From the NCBI RefSeq assembly GCF_001747105.1, contig NZ_MDGQ01000004.1, positions 62,001-126,000 of the forward strand: a DNA stretch of 64,000 nucleotides. The letters run 5' to 3'. The DNA comes from Roseivirga misakiensis. Lineage in GTDB: Bacteria; Bacteroidota; Bacteroidia; Cytophagales; Cyclobacteriaceae. Position numbers and translations under genes: made by a program. Within the stretch, counting starts at the first letter, position 1. Every line of letters starts with the position of its first letter. Shown here piece by piece: positions 42,053 to 51,106 of this stretch. The notes under the pieces are model-generated. The model ran no database searches, was not told where the DNA came from, and saw only the letters and a list, made by a program, of their open reading frames with translations.

Positions 42053-43204
42053 ATGAAGAAGTACATATTTTTATTGAGCGTAGCGCTTATTGTTTTTAGC
42101 TGCGACAACTCTGATGAAATCACAGAAATTGAAGAAGATATTAACCAAGATATCTCAGATGTAGTAGATCTACCCAGCACATTTTTTAACTACGCCAATC
42201 CAGATTTGCCAAATCATTTCACTAATGGAGAAGTTAGAGGAATTGATAATACTCCAAACGACAATCCAGTAACAGATGAGGGAGCAACTCTTGGAAGAGT
42301 TCTCTTTTACGACAAATTGCTTTCAGCGAATAACACCATCGCGTGTGCCTCCTGCCATTTACAGGAAAACGGATTTTCAGATCCTGATGCCTTTAGCACC
42401 GGTTTTGAAGGTGGCTTAACTGGCAGAAACTCTATGGGGCTGGCTAATGCAAGATATTATGATAATGGAAGATTTTTCTGGGATGAAAGAGCTAGCTCAT
42501 TAGAAGAACAAGTCTTAATGCCAATCCAAGATCAGGTGGAAATGGGCCTAACGCTCAACGAACTTGTGAGCAGAATTCAAGAGGCAGACTATTATCAACC
42601 GCTTTTTCAAGAGGCTTTCGGCACGACTGAAGTTACTACCGATAGGATCGCATCCGCCATGGCACAATTCGTCCGGTCGATGGTTTCTTTTGAAGCCAGA
42701 TATGACGAGGGGCTAATTGCTGCAAATGGAAACGAAAACGCGGATTTTGGTAATTTCTCTGAGCTTGAAAACTTGGGTAAACGGCTATTTTTTAGTGCAA
42801 GAACTCAGTGTTCCAATTGTCATGAAACTGCAACTTTTAGTGGAGATGCGGCGAGAAATAATGGACTTGACGCTACGCTTACTGACTTAGGTGTAGGTGG
42901 CGACAACGGCAATAATAATGATAATGGAAAGTTCAAGGTAAACTCTTTAAGAAACATTGCCGTCACAGGGCCATTCATGCACGATGGACGATTTGGTACA
43001 CTCCGAGAAGTTGTAGAATTCTACAACAACGGCATTCAAAATAGTCCCAACCTTGACAGAAGGTTAAGAGGAAATAACGGTACGCCACGCAGGATGAACC
43101 TAAATGGTCAGGAGATAGACGCTTTGATTGCTTTTTTGAATACACTTACTGATAATTCCTTCCTATCAGATGACAAGTTCAGCAATCCATTCGTTAATCA
43201 GTAA
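42053..43204 (+). CDS. Di-heme cytochrome c peroxidase (MauG/CcpA family), lipoprotein
   Basis: A 383-residue lipoprotein (VFSC, Cys17). Two c-type heme motifs are present: CASCH (98-102) and CSNCH (253-257). The family blocks LGRVLFYDKLLSANNTIACASCH (about 80-102) and HDGRFGTLREVVEFYNNG (about 311-328) fit bacterial di-heme peroxidases, which reduce hydrogen peroxide in the periplasm. Members of the MauG branch can oxidise other substrates. It follows the CnrX-like gene by 53 bp on the same strand and may belong to the stress regulon of the upstream sigma factor. Confidence 0.92.
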   Translation: MKKYIFLLSVALIVFSCDNSDEITEIEEDINQDISDVVDLPSTFFNYANPDLPNHFTNGEVRGIDNTPNDNPVTDEGATLGRVLFYDKLLSANNTIACASCHLQENGFSDPDAFSTGFEGGLTGRNSMGLANARYYDNGRFFWDERASSLEEQVLMPIQDQVEMGLTLNELVSRIQEADYYQPLFQEAFGTTEVTTDRIASAMAQFVRSMVSFEARYDEGLIAANGNENADFGNFSELENLGKRLFFSARTQCSNCHETATFSGDAARNNGLDATLTDLGVGGDNGNNNDNGKFKVNSLRNIAVTGPFMHDGRFGTLREVVEFYNNGIQNSPNLDRRLRGNNGTPRRMNLNGQEIDALIAFLNTLTDNSFLSDDKFSNPFVNQ

Positions 43205-43242
43205 AAGCATTGTAGTTCATATACTATATATTTTGGTTGAAG

Positions 43243-43270
43243 AAAAGGAGTTCATACGGGACTCCTTTTT
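43243..43270 (+). terminator. Terminator after the di-heme peroxidase gene
   Basis: AAAAGGAGT (43243-43251) pairs with ACTCCTTTT (43261-43269), loop of 9 nt, and the right arm runs into a five-T stretch (TTTTTGC). Confidence 0.7.
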
Positions 43271-43294
43271 GCATTTATATGCTATCTTATAATT

Positions 43295-44440
43295 GTGTTA
43301 AAGTCACAAGATTTTCAAACGCTTAAGTCGCTGAGGTTGGCATTACATCAGCATCCTGAACTTTCTGGTCAGGAAAAACACACCAGCGAAACGATCTTAA
43401 ATTTTCTAAACAGCTATAGTCCATCGGAAGTATTGACTAATCTGGGTGGTTATGGTCTAGCGGCAATTTGGGAAGGGAGTGAAGATGGACCAACCGTTTT
43501 AATCAGGGCAGAATTAGATGCCTTACCGATTCAAGAGTCTAACTCATTTGCACATCGATCGACAAAAAAAGATGTATCGCATAAATGCGGTCATGATGGC
43601 CATATGGCGATCCTATGCGGTCTTGCTATGCAATTTCAAGCATCACCTTTATCAAAAGGACGCATGGTATTACTCTTTCAACCGGCCGAAGAAACTGGAC
43701 AAGGTGCAAAAGCAGTGATAGCCGATGAAAAATTTAGAAATATCAACCCAGACTTTGCTTTTGCACTGCACAATCTTCCCAAGCACGATATGGGCACAGT
43801 TTATTGTAAAAATGGCTCCTTCTGTGCGGCGTCTACTGGGTTAAAAATCGTTTATCAAGGAAAAACAGCCCACGCAAGTCAACCCGAAACAGGTAATAAT
43901 CCAGCTGTGGCTGCCGCTCAATTGGTCCATTGCTTGGAGCGCATCATTGAAACAAATGATTTTACCAAAAAGACCTTAATCACCCTCACTCATGCCCAAA
44001 TAGGAGAAAAAAGTTTTGGGGTTTCGGCGGGTCGTGCGGAGACTTGGCTCACTTTGCGAGCTTTCGAAAAGCACGATTTCGATTTATTGCTCACCCTGGT
44101 TACACGAGAAGCCGAACTGATTGGGAAACGGTATGGGCTTGATGTATCATTGAGCCATCATGAGTCCTTTGAAGTCACCGAAAATGATTATCAAAGTGTC
44201 GAAATGGTTAAAAAGGCAGCTTTGAATCTCGCCATTCGTTATGTTGAGATGACAGAGCCGAACCCTTGGTCGGAAGACTTTGGATGCTACCTCCAAAACT
44301 GCCAAGGCGCGATATTTGGGCTGGGTTCTGGTCACGAAACACCAGATTTACATAATCCTGATTATGATTTCCCTGATGAGTTAATCGAACAGGGTGTTCG
44401 CATGTTCTGGCAATTACTAAATGATATTACTTCAACTTGA
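43295..44440 (+). CDS. M20 amidohydrolase (N-acyl-amino-acid hydrolase type)
   Basis: A 381-residue cytoplasmic M20D enzyme. The metal and catalytic residues follow the family: HKCGHDGHMA (about 96-105), QPAEETGQGAKAV (about 130-142, with the catalytic Glu pair) and ALHNLPKHDMG (about 162-172), plus a late GLGSGHETPDLHNPDYDFPD. Relatives cleave N-acetyl or hippurate-type amides. The dimerisation domain lies at about 180-300. Start is GTG at 43295. It converges with clpC, and the terminator lies between them. Confidence 0.9.
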   Translation: MLKSQDFQTLKSLRLALHQHPELSGQEKHTSETILNFLNSYSPSEVLTNLGGYGLAAIWEGSEDGPTVLIRAELDALPIQESNSFAHRSTKKDVSHKCGHDGHMAILCGLAMQFQASPLSKGRMVLLFQPAEETGQGAKAVIADEKFRNINPDFAFALHNLPKHDMGTVYCKNGSFCAASTGLKIVYQGKTAHASQPETGNNPAVAAAQLVHCLERIIETNDFTKKTLITLTHAQIGEKSFGVSAGRAETWLTLRAFEKHDFDLLLTLVTREAELIGKRYGLDVSLSHHESFEVTENDYQSVEMVKKAALNLAIRYVEMTEPNPWSEDFGCYLQNCQGAIFGLGSGHETPDLHNPDYDFPDELIEQGVRMFWQLLNDITST

Positions 44441-44451
44441 TCAGTCTGGCT

Positions 44452-44488
44452 AAAACAAAAAAGCCGTACCCAAAATGGATACGGCTTT
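44452..44488 (-). terminator. Terminator of clpC (convergent region)
   Basis: AAGCCGTA (44461-44468) pairs with TACGGCTT (44480-44487); after one C-A mismatch three more pairs close an AAA loop. On the minus strand a TTTTTTGTTTT tract follows (44450-44460). It serves clpC and may also stop the M20 gene from the other side. Confidence 0.85.
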
Positions 44489-44508
44489 AGTATACTATAT
44501 GTAATCAT

Positions 44509-47073
44509 CTACTTATCTGTAGAATCTTCTTCCTTCTTCTTTTTAGAACCTCTTTTCTTTTTCACTTTTAGCGTCAGTTGATCTGACTTTCCATCGTGAT
44601 CAGCATTCAAGGTATCTCCTTCATTGATATCTCCCTTCAGAATTTCTTCAGCGATCTGGTCTTCCAGATATTTCTGAATTGCTCTGTTCAATGGTCTTGC
44701 CCCGTATTGCGGGTCAAAGCCTTTGTCGGACAAGAAATCTTTGGCTTTATCGGTCAAAGTAACTTTATAGCCCATTGCCTCCACGCGATCAAGAAGCTTA
44801 CCAAGTGAAATGTCAATAATTTTATGGATATCTTCTCTTCCTAACGAGTTGAAAATAATCACATCATCTAAACGATTTAGGAATTCAGGGCTGAAAGTCT
44901 TCTTTAAAGCCTTCTGAATTGTATCCTTCATCATTTGTTCTTCACCGTCGCGCTTAGTTTGCGTACTGAATCCGATACCTGAACCGAAATCTTTCAAGTC
45001 ACGTACCCCGATGTTCGAAGTCATGATAATGATCGTATTTCTAAAGTCAACTCTTCTACCCAAACCATCGGTTAGGATACCATCATCCAATACCTGTAAC
45101 AAAATATTGAATACATCTGGGTGAGCCTTCTCAATCTCATCTAGTAATACGACAGAATAAGGCTTTCTTCTTACTTTTTCGGTGAGCTGACCGCCTTCTT
45201 CATAACCTACATATCCCGGAGGCGCTCCTACCAATCTCGATACAGAGAATTTCTCCATATACTCACTCATATCAATTCTCACAAGAGAATCTTCTTTATC
45301 GAATAGATAGGTTGAAAGCACTTTGGCTAATTCTGTTTTCCCGACACCAGTTGGCCCAAGGAAAACGAATGTTCCAATTGGTTTTGCTGGATCTTTTAAC
45401 CCAACTCGTGTTCTTTGAATCGCCTTAGTCAATTTGGCAATGGCTTCATCCTGACCGATTACTCTACCATTTAGTTGCTCACCCATGCCAACAAGTTTGG
45501 CTTGTTCTTTTTGTGCGACACGCTTCGTAGGAATCCCAGTCATCATTGCAATTACCTCTGCCACGTTATCTTCGTCAACAGTATATCGCTTCAGCTTACT
45601 TTCCTCTTCCCACTTAGCCTTGGCAGTACTCAATTGATCTATCAGCTTTTTCTCACTGTCTCTTAACTGAGCTGCTTCTTCATACTTTTGGCTTTTCACC
45701 ACACGATTCTTCTCTTTCTTGATATCCTCGATGGCCTCTTCCAGCTTAACAATTTCGTCTGGAACGTGGATATTGTTGATATGAACTCTAGCTCCCGCCT
45801 CATCCAAAACATCGATCGCCTTGTCTGGTAAAAATCGATCAGAAATGTATCGATCAGAAAGTTTCACACAGGACTCAATGGCGTCAGCAGTATAGCTTAC
45901 GTGGTGGTGTTCCTCGTACTTTTCCTTAATATTTTCAAGAATTTGAACGGTTTCCTCTGGTGTAGTCGGATCGACCATTACCTGCTGGAACCTTCTCGCT
46001 AAAGCACCATCCTTTTCGATATACTGTCTGTATTCATCCAAAGTAGTCGCACCAATACATTGAATTTCGCCCCTAGCTAGTGCTGGTTTGAACATATTTG
46101 AAGCATCGAGTGACCCTGATGCGCCACCAGCACCTACAATGGTGTGAAGCTCGTCAATAAAGAGAATAACTTCTGGCGATTTCTCAAGTTCATTCATGAC
46201 CGCTTTCATGCGCTCCTCGAACTGACCTCTATACTTAGTACCAGCTACTAAAGAAGCTAAATCAAGCGTCACTACTCTTTTTCCAAAAAGGACACGAGAT
46301 ACTTTCTTTTGGATAATGCGTAAAGCCAAACCTTCAGCAATTGCACTTTTACCCACACCTGGTTCACCGATTAGGATTGGGTTATTCTTTTTACGACGTG
46401 AAAGAATTTGTCCAACACGCTCAATTTCTTTTTCTCGTCCAACGATCGGGTCGAGTTTACCATCCTCAGCATATTTAGTCAGGTCTCTACCGAAATTATC
46501 TAAAACAGGTGTTCTAGATTTCTCTCCACCTTTGCCTGAAGGCCTATCCGATCCCCCGCCTGAGCCGCCACTACTTCCAAACATTTTAGAAGAATCACCT
46601 TCTGGATCATCTGTATCTGAAGAGGCTAATGGGTTGTCAGTCTGGTATTCTAGCATTTCTTTTACTACTTCATAGTTTACGTCAAATTTCTCGAGAATCT
46701 GTGTGGCAATATTATCCTCATCCCTCAAAATGGAGAGTAATAAGTGCTCAGTTCCAATCAATTGACTTTTAAAAATTTTTGCTTCTAAATAGGTGATTTT
46801 TAGCACCTTTTCAGATTGTCTGGTTAAAGGAATATTGGCCAAGTTCTTCACATTGTGATTAGCCGTTCCTTTTGTTGCGCGTTCTATTGCTTCTCTAAGT
46901 TCTTCTAAAGAAGTACCTAGTTTTTTTAGGATGCTTACAGCAACACCTTCTCCTTCACGAATCATCCCTAGTAAAAGATGTTCGGTCCCGATGTAGTCAT
47001 GCCCCAAACGAAGGGCTTCTTCCCTACTTAATGAGATAACTTCCTTTACTCTATTTGAAAATTTTGCTTCCAT
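44509..47073 (-). CDS. clpC: ATP-dependent Clp protease ATP-binding subunit ClpC
   Basis: A 854-residue AAA+ unfoldase that feeds proteins to ClpP. Two Clp_N repeats (1-145), a Gly/Ser-rich linker (about 160-185), the first AAA module with Walker A GEPGVGKS (about 243-250), a UVR-type middle domain (KYEEAAQLRDSEKKL) and the second AAA module with Walker A GPTGVGKT (about 585-592), arginine fingers and the D2 small domain. The UVR middle segment distinguishes ClpC from ClpA and ClpB. A lysine-rich tail (KKKRGSKKKKEEDS) ends it. No mcsAB or ctsR genes are near, so adaptor use differs from Bacillus. Confidence 0.96.
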   Translation of the reverse strand: MEAKFSNRVKEVISLSREEALRLGHDYIGTEHLLLGMIREGEGVAVSILKKLGTSLEELREAIERATKGTANHNVKNLANIPLTRQSEKVLKITYLEAKIFKSQLIGTEHLLLSILRDEDNIATQILEKFDVNYEVVKEMLEYQTDNPLASSDTDDPEGDSSKMFGSSGGSGGGSDRPSGKGGEKSRTPVLDNFGRDLTKYAEDGKLDPIVGREKEIERVGQILSRRKKNNPILIGEPGVGKSAIAEGLALRIIQKKVSRVLFGKRVVTLDLASLVAGTKYRGQFEERMKAVMNELEKSPEVILFIDELHTIVGAGGASGSLDASNMFKPALARGEIQCIGATTLDEYRQYIEKDGALARRFQQVMVDPTTPEETVQILENIKEKYEEHHHVSYTADAIESCVKLSDRYISDRFLPDKAIDVLDEAGARVHINNIHVPDEIVKLEEAIEDIKKEKNRVVKSQKYEEAAQLRDSEKKLIDQLSTAKAKWEEESKLKRYTVDEDNVAEVIAMMTGIPTKRVAQKEQAKLVGMGEQLNGRVIGQDEAIAKLTKAIQRTRVGLKDPAKPIGTFVFLGPTGVGKTELAKVLSTYLFDKEDSLVRIDMSEYMEKFSVSRLVGAPPGYVGYEEGGQLTEKVRRKPYSVVLLDEIEKAHPDVFNILLQVLDDGILTDGLGRRVDFRNTIIIMTSNIGVRDLKDFGSGIGFSTQTKRDGEEQMMKDTIQKALKKTFSPEFLNRLDDVIIFNSLGREDIHKIIDISLGKLLDRVEAMGYKVTLTDKAKDFLSDKGFDPQYGARPLNRAIQKYLEDQIAEEILKGDINEGDTLNADHDGKSDQLTLKVKKKRGSKKKKEEDSTDK

Positions 47074-47169
47074 TTATTGCCTTTCTCAGTGACCCAAATT
47101 AAGCATTAAGCCACAATTTCAATATAACAAGATTATATCTTATGATCTACTAGAAACGTAATCAAAAAC

Positions 47170-47805
47170 CTATTTGTTCACTAATCCAGCACCTGACTGA
47201 TATAAAATATCCAATGCGTCGGGGCCAGTACAAAACAGCAAATCTAAGATGCTCACGTTGGGTACAAAGTCTTTGCCAAAGATCTGATGGTAAGGTTCTG
47301 GCCGAAACCATGCCAAGGTGTCCAGTGATTTTTTAGGATGGATGAGCGATCTCATGTCCATAATGTCATCTGAAGGCGATTTCTGGTACATATCAGTCTT
47401 CACAATCTCTACCTTTGTTCTCAGTAGTTTAAGACATAATGTCAGGAGCGTCTGATTAAAGTCAAAGAGCCTTTCGGGTGTCCTTTCGAACTCATCCTTG
47501 ATATACTCTCCGTAAAAATCAAAAAACGGTGCTTTTCCATAAGCCGATTGAATAGCACGCCAGTGATTGTTCATCCACTTTTGCTTGTAGTCTATAGCCA
47601 AATCTGTAATTAAGATTTTTCGCCCACCGTGATGAACCGGTATACTTAGCGACTGGACTTTATTTGCCCCGACGATATGGCATCTATTTCTATAAGACTG
47701 CTTTTCAAAATGCTCTTGGGTTTCTAGAAAAACGACATCTGCCCGAACTATTAGGGAGAAATAAGCAATTGAAGGAAGGTACTGTGATTCTATTAATACT
47801 TTCAT
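47170..47805 (-). CDS. WbqC family protein
   Basis: A 211-residue protein of the WbqC-like family, whose members occur in O-antigen clusters and beside other genes; its biochemical activity is not established. Family blocks are VLIESQYLPSIAYFSLIVRAD (3-23), the RNRCHIVGANKVQSLSIPV strand (about 37-56) and NHWRAIQSAYGKAPFFDFY (about 76-94). The start is the ATG at 47805, which shares one base with the stop of the Sua5 gene (TGATG), so the two are cotranslated; a TTG one codon earlier is also in frame. Confidence 0.88.
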   Translation of the reverse strand: MKVLIESQYLPSIAYFSLIVRADVVFLETQEHFEKQSYRNRCHIVGANKVQSLSIPVHHGGRKILITDLAIDYKQKWMNNHWRAIQSAYGKAPFFDFYGEYIKDEFERTPERLFDFNQTLLTLCLKLLRTKVEIVKTDMYQKSPSDDIMDMRSLIHPKKSLDTLAWFRPEPYHQIFGKDFVPNVSILDLLFCTGPDALDILYQSGAGLVNK

Positions 47806-48428
47806 CAAAGCAAATCATCAAAGTCGCCCAACCCAGACCGAACGAGTTCAAGTTCATCATGAGAACAATCGACAACGGTAGACCCGACGTTGCCACCGTA
47901 GCCACCATCAATCACAACATCCACCAAGTTGCGATACTTTTCAAAGATCAATTCTGGGTCGGTTGAATACTCCAGCACTTCATCCTCATCATGAATAGAG
48001 GTTGTGATGATAGGATTGCCCAAATGCCTGACGATCTCTCGGGGAATATTATTATCGGGCACACGAATACCCACGGTTTTCTTTTTAGCATTCAGCACTT
48101 TTGGCACTTTATTACTGGCGTTCAATATAAATGTGAATGGACCTGGCAAAACCTTTTTCATCACCTTAAATATTGGAGTGCTCAATCTTTTCGTGTAAGC
48201 TGAAATTTCGCTTAAGTCGTAGCAGATAAATGATAAAGCCTGTGGTTTGGTGTTTTTGATTTGACAGACTCTTTGAACAGCCTTCACATTACCAAAATCG
48301 CATCCAATTCCATAGACAGTATCGGTGGGGTAAATGATCACACCACCCGACCGCAATACATCGACGATCTTATCTATTTTATCGATCTCAGGATTTTCCT
48401 CGTAAAGCTTGATGAATTCTGCTTCCAT
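47805..48428 (-). CDS. tsaC: L-threonylcarbamoyladenylate synthase (Sua5/YrdC/YwlC)
   Basis: A 207-residue YrdC-domain enzyme that makes threonylcarbamoyl-AMP for the t6A modification at tRNA position 37. The main blocks are [20 protein letters not shown] (about 28-47), [15 protein letters not shown] (about 62-76), [15 protein letters not shown] (about 96-110) and [16 protein letters not shown] (about 119-134). It lacks the C-terminal Sua5 domain, like TsaC. It is divergent to mltG, 51 bp apart, and cotranslated with the WbqC gene. Confidence 0.92.
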   Translation of the reverse strand: MEAEFIKLYEENPEIDKIDKIVDVLRSGGVIIYPTDTVYGIGCDFGNVKAVQRVCQIKNTKPQALSFICYDLSEISAYTKRLSTPIFKVMKKVLPGPFTFILNASNKVPKVLNAKKKTVGIRVPDNNIPREIVRHLGNPIITTSIHDEDEVLEYSTDPELIFEKYRNLVDVVIDGGYGGNVGSTVVDCSHDELELVRSGLGDFDDLL

Positions 48429-48464
48429 GACAATGACTAGACATCGAAGTTATGACAAATTGAC

Positions 48465-48472
48465 TATTTTTG
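48465..48472 (+). promoter_or_regulatory. -7 promoter element directly before mltG
   Basis: TATTTTTG matches TAnnTTTG and ends only 7 nt before the mltG ATG. Transcription would start at or within a base or two of the start codon, so mltG mRNA may be leaderless. No -33 TTTG is seen at ideal distance. Confidence 0.5.
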
Positions 48473-48479
48473 TGCCCTT

Positions 48480-49514
48480 ATGCAGAAAAGAAAGCGTTTT
48501 ATGATCGGTTTGGTGATCTTCTCGGTGATCCTCACCTCCTTCTCGTTCTACTTCTATCAAGTATTCTACGGCAGTAATATTCTGAGAGAAGGATCGGCGA
48601 CGGCGATCTTAATTGACAATGACGATACCTTCGATTCGCTTCGCAATAAAGCATACGATCGTAAAATAGTAGACGATATTTTATCCTTTAGTTTCGTATC
48701 GAAAGTTTTAGGTTATCAAGACAACATAAAGCCTGGTTTATACCTTTTTGAACCCGAAATGACAAACCTAGCCATCGTTCGTAGACTGAGAGCTGGTGAT
48801 CAGATACCGATTGACCTCACTTTTAACAACATTCGCTTTAAAGAACAGCTTGCCGATAAAATTGCGGAAAGTACCGGAATCAATAGATCGGAATTCTTAT
48901 CGCTATTGAATAATGAGGCATATATCAATGAGCTAGGGTTTACCAAAGAGACGATCATGGCCATGTTCATCCCTAACACTTATGAGGTTTACTGGACCAT
49001 ATCAGCAAAAGGTCTTTTTTCTCGAATGCAAAAGGAGTTCGAGAAATTCTGGAATGCCGATAGAAAAGCGAAAGCTGAAGCTTTGGGGCTGACACCAGTA
49101 GAGGTGTCGACTTTAGCAGCTATTGTTCAAGACGAGTGCTCTATTCAAAGTGAAAGCCCTAAAATAGCAGGACTTTACGTAAACAGAATCAAGGAAAATA
49201 TGCTCCTACAGGCTGACCCGACGGTTAAATTTGCGCTAGGAGATTTTACTATCCAACGTGTATTGACTGCCGATACTAGAATTGATAGCCCATACAACAC
49301 TTATAAGTATCGAGGACTTCCTCCTGGGCCGATTAACTTACCAACCATCAAGTCCTTGGATGCGGTTCTGAATTACGAAAAGCATGACTATCTTTATATG
49401 TGTGCCAAAGAGGATTTCTCTGGTTATCACCGTTTTGCTAAAACGTTGACAGAACACAATAGAAACGCACGTCTTTTTCAACAAGAGATGAATAGAAGAA
49501 AGATATATCGCTAA
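48480..49514 (+). CDS. mltG: Endolytic murein transglycosylase MltG
   Basis: A 344-residue inner-membrane enzyme that cuts nascent glycan strands and so sets glycan length. One N-terminal TM helix (about 8-27), a LysM-like region (about 35-150) and the YceG catalytic domain, with the block AAIVQDECSIQSESPKIAGLYVNRI (about 219-243, holding the conserved Glu of the second E position), LQADPTVKFALGD and the RGLPPGPINLP loop (about 280-290). The nucleophile motif reads VQDE instead of the VEKE seen in E. coli, as in other Bacteroidota. Divergent from tsaC; followed by a thioesterase gene after 2 bp. Confidence 0.93.
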   Translation: MQKRKRFMIGLVIFSVILTSFSFYFYQVFYGSNILREGSATAILIDNDDTFDSLRNKAYDRKIVDDILSFSFVSKVLGYQDNIKPGLYLFEPEMTNLAIVRRLRAGDQIPIDLTFNNIRFKEQLADKIAESTGINRSEFLSLLNNEAYINELGFTKETIMAMFIPNTYEVYWTISAKGLFSRMQKEFEKFWNADRKAKAEALGLTPVEVSTLAAIVQDECSIQSESPKIAGLYVNRIKENMLLQADPTVKFALGDFTIQRVLTADTRIDSPYNTYKYRGLPPGPINLPTIKSLDAVLNYEKHDYLYMCAKEDFSGYHRFAKTLTEHNRNARLFQQEMNRRKIYR

Positions 49515-49516
49515 CT

Positions 49517-49924
49517 ATGTATAGTGCCTCTACCCAAATTAGGGTAAGATATGCCGAAACTGACCAAATGTCTTATGTATACTATGGCAACTATGCCATG
49601 TACTATGAGGTGGGCAGGGTTGAAGCGTTGCGCCAATTGGGGTTTGAGTATAAAAGGTTAGAAGAACAAGGGGTCATGATGCCTGTTCATGACCTTGAAT
49701 GTAAATACCTAGCGCCCGCCAAATACGATGAGCTACTGACTGTGAAGGTCATCATCAAAGAGTTACCAAAAGTCAGAATGATCTTTGAGTATGAAGTCAG
49801 CAATGAAGTGGGCGAATTGGTAAACCGCGGTAAAACAACGTTGGTTTTTATTAACATGGAAACGAACCGTCCGTGTAGAGCTCCAGAGGAATTAACTGAT
49901 GTCTTAATGCCTTATTTCAAATGA
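49517..49924 (+). CDS. Acyl-CoA thioesterase of the YbgC/4HBT family
   Basis: A 135-residue hot-dog-fold protein. The N-terminal motif RVRYAETDQMSYVYYGNYAMYYEVGRVEALR (about 8-38) contains the catalytic Asp (D17 in AETDQM), as in YbgC and related 4-hydroxybenzoyl-CoA thioesterases. The Tol-Pal associated YbgC is one possibility, but no tol genes are in the window. It starts 2 bp after mltG and its stop overlaps the brkB gene by four bases, so the three genes form one operon of envelope-related functions. Confidence 0.9.
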   Translation: MYSASTQIRVRYAETDQMSYVYYGNYAMYYEVGRVEALRQLGFEYKRLEEQGVMMPVHDLECKYLAPAKYDELLTVKVIIKELPKVRMIFEYEVSNEVGELVNRGKTTLVFINMETNRPCRAPEELTDVLMPYFK

Positions 49925-50868
49925 AACGGAAATTTCTAGCACTCATACTAGAAAACCCGCTTTACTTAAAGCTAGTAGACCTTTTACAACATATAAAAGT
50001 TGGGAAAGCCAAGGTTGGTCTATACGACGCTATAATGATTTTTATACAGAAGCTGAGTAACGATAGGTTATTAGCCCGAGCCAATGGCGTGGCGTTTAGT
50101 TTTACTATGGCCATATTTCCAGCTATTATATTCTTATTTACCTTAACGCCTTACATACAGAATTTCTTCCCAGACGTCACAAATGATGAAATCATTGGTT
50201 TTCTGGAAAACATACTACCCGAAAACTTATACGCTGCTGCCGATTCTACAATTCATGACATTATCAATAAACAACGTGGTGGATTACTCTCCTTTGGTTT
50301 TGTGCTAACGTTGATTTTATCTACCAATGGCATGAATTCGCTCATGAGTGCCTTCAATGCCAGCTATAAGACCAAAGAAACGCGTGGTTTTTTAAAAATG
50401 AGATTTATTGCCACTGTTCTAATATTCATTTTAGCCTTATCGGTTTTAATCTCTGTAGGCTTACTAGTGGTTGGTCAACAGCTTCTTGAAAGCAACAGTG
50501 CAAGGGAGCTCATTCAGGAGAAAATTTCGATTGATATACTGATCGTTCTCCGATTTCTGGCCTTATATATTGTCTTTCAAGTAGCTATTTCGAGCATCTA
50601 TTACTTAGCGCCAGCCGTACATAAAAGGTGGCACTTTATGAGTGTTGGTTCAGTTTTTTCAACCTTCGCCATTATCATCGCTTTTTTCGGTTTCTCCTTC
50701 TATATCAACAATTTTGGTACTTATAACCGCCTTTACGGATCTATTGGAGTACTATTGGTATTAATGGTGCTGTTGTTTATAATTTCCCTAATTCTATTGG
50801 TGGGATTCGAAATGAATGCGGCTTTCGACAAAGCGAAAACGAAAAAATTAGAGATAGAAAAAATTTAA
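49921..50868 (+). CDS. YihY/BrkB family inner-membrane protein
   Basis: A 315-residue membrane protein with about six hydrophobic segments. The family block DRLLARANGVAFSFTMAIFPAIIFLFTLTPYIQ (about 48-80) and GLLSFGFVLTLILSTNGMNSLMSAFNASYKTKETRG (about 120-155) match the YihY/BrkB pattern (RAxGVAFxFxMAxxPxIxFLF). Members were once annotated as ribonuclease BN; the true role is likely transport or envelope integrity. It overlaps the thioesterase gene by 4 bp and is followed by tRNA genes 69 bp downstream. Confidence 0.9.
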   Translation: MKRKFLALILENPLYLKLVDLLQHIKVGKAKVGLYDAIMIFIQKLSNDRLLARANGVAFSFTMAIFPAIIFLFTLTPYIQNFFPDVTNDEIIGFLENILPENLYAAADSTIHDIINKQRGGLLSFGFVLTLILSTNGMNSLMSAFNASYKTKETRGFLKMRFIATVLIFILALSVLISVGLLVVGQQLLESNSARELIQEKISIDILIVLRFLALYIVFQVAISSIYYLAPAVHKRWHFMSVGSVFSTFAIIIAFFGFSFYINNFGTYNRLYGSIGVLLVLMVLLFIISLILLVGFEMNAAFDKAKTKKLEIEKI

Positions 50869-50882
50869 TTGAGCCCTACGGC

Positions 50883-50912
50883 TTGCACAAAAAAAAAGTC
50901 CCATTATCTTTG
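50883..50912 (+). promoter_or_regulatory. Promoter of the tRNA-Ser/tRNA-Glu operon
   Basis: TTG (50883-50885) and, 19 nt later, TATCTTTG (50905-50912): both elements of the Bacteroidota consensus at ideal spacing, 25 nt before the first base of tRNA-Ser. Confidence 0.8.
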
Positions 50913-50937
50913 CAGACCCAAACGGAAGATCACACAC

Positions 50938-51022
50938 AGAGGCGTGGCAGAGTGGTCGAATGCGGTGGTCTTGAAAACCATTGTACCGCGAGGTACCGGG
51001 GGTTCGAATCCCTCCGCCTCTG
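50938..51022 (+). tRNA. tRNA-Ser (anticodon TGA)
   Basis: An 85-nt class II tRNA. The acceptor arms AGAGGCG (50938-50944) and CGCCTCT (51015-51021) pair over 7 bp with G as discriminator. The anticodon loop CTTGAAA gives UGA (decodes UCA and relatives). The long variable arm TACCGCGAGGTA is typical for serine tRNAs, and the T-loop GGTTCGAATCC is canonical. CCA is not encoded. Confidence 0.97.
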
Positions 51023-51034
51023 CATATAAAGAAT

Positions 51035-51106
51035 GGTCCGTTCGTCTAGGGGTTAGGACGCCAGGTTTTCATCCTGGTAACAGGGGTTCGATTCCCCTAC
51101 GGACTA
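51035..51106 (+). tRNA. tRNA-Glu (anticodon TTC)
   Basis: A 72-nt tRNA. Acceptor GGTCCGT/ACGGACT (one G-U) with discriminator A at 51106, D-loop CTAGGGGTTAGGA, anticodon arm CCAGG TTTTCAT CCTGG giving UUC for Glu, T-arm CAGGGGTTCGATTCCCCTA. It lies 12 nt after tRNA-Ser. Its last ten bases form the start of the first unit of the downstream 124-bp repeat array. Confidence 0.97.

Noticed and set aside
44596-46675. Antisense ORFs (63-119 codons) within clpC
   Set aside because: Shadows of a highly conserved gene; their composition follows the clpC codons.
50938-51106. Integration hot spot with a mobile element at the tRNA genes
   Set aside because: No integrase, no att-flanked foreign segment and no phage gene are seen after the tRNAs; the repeated tRNA ends are only 124 bp apart and belong to the array.
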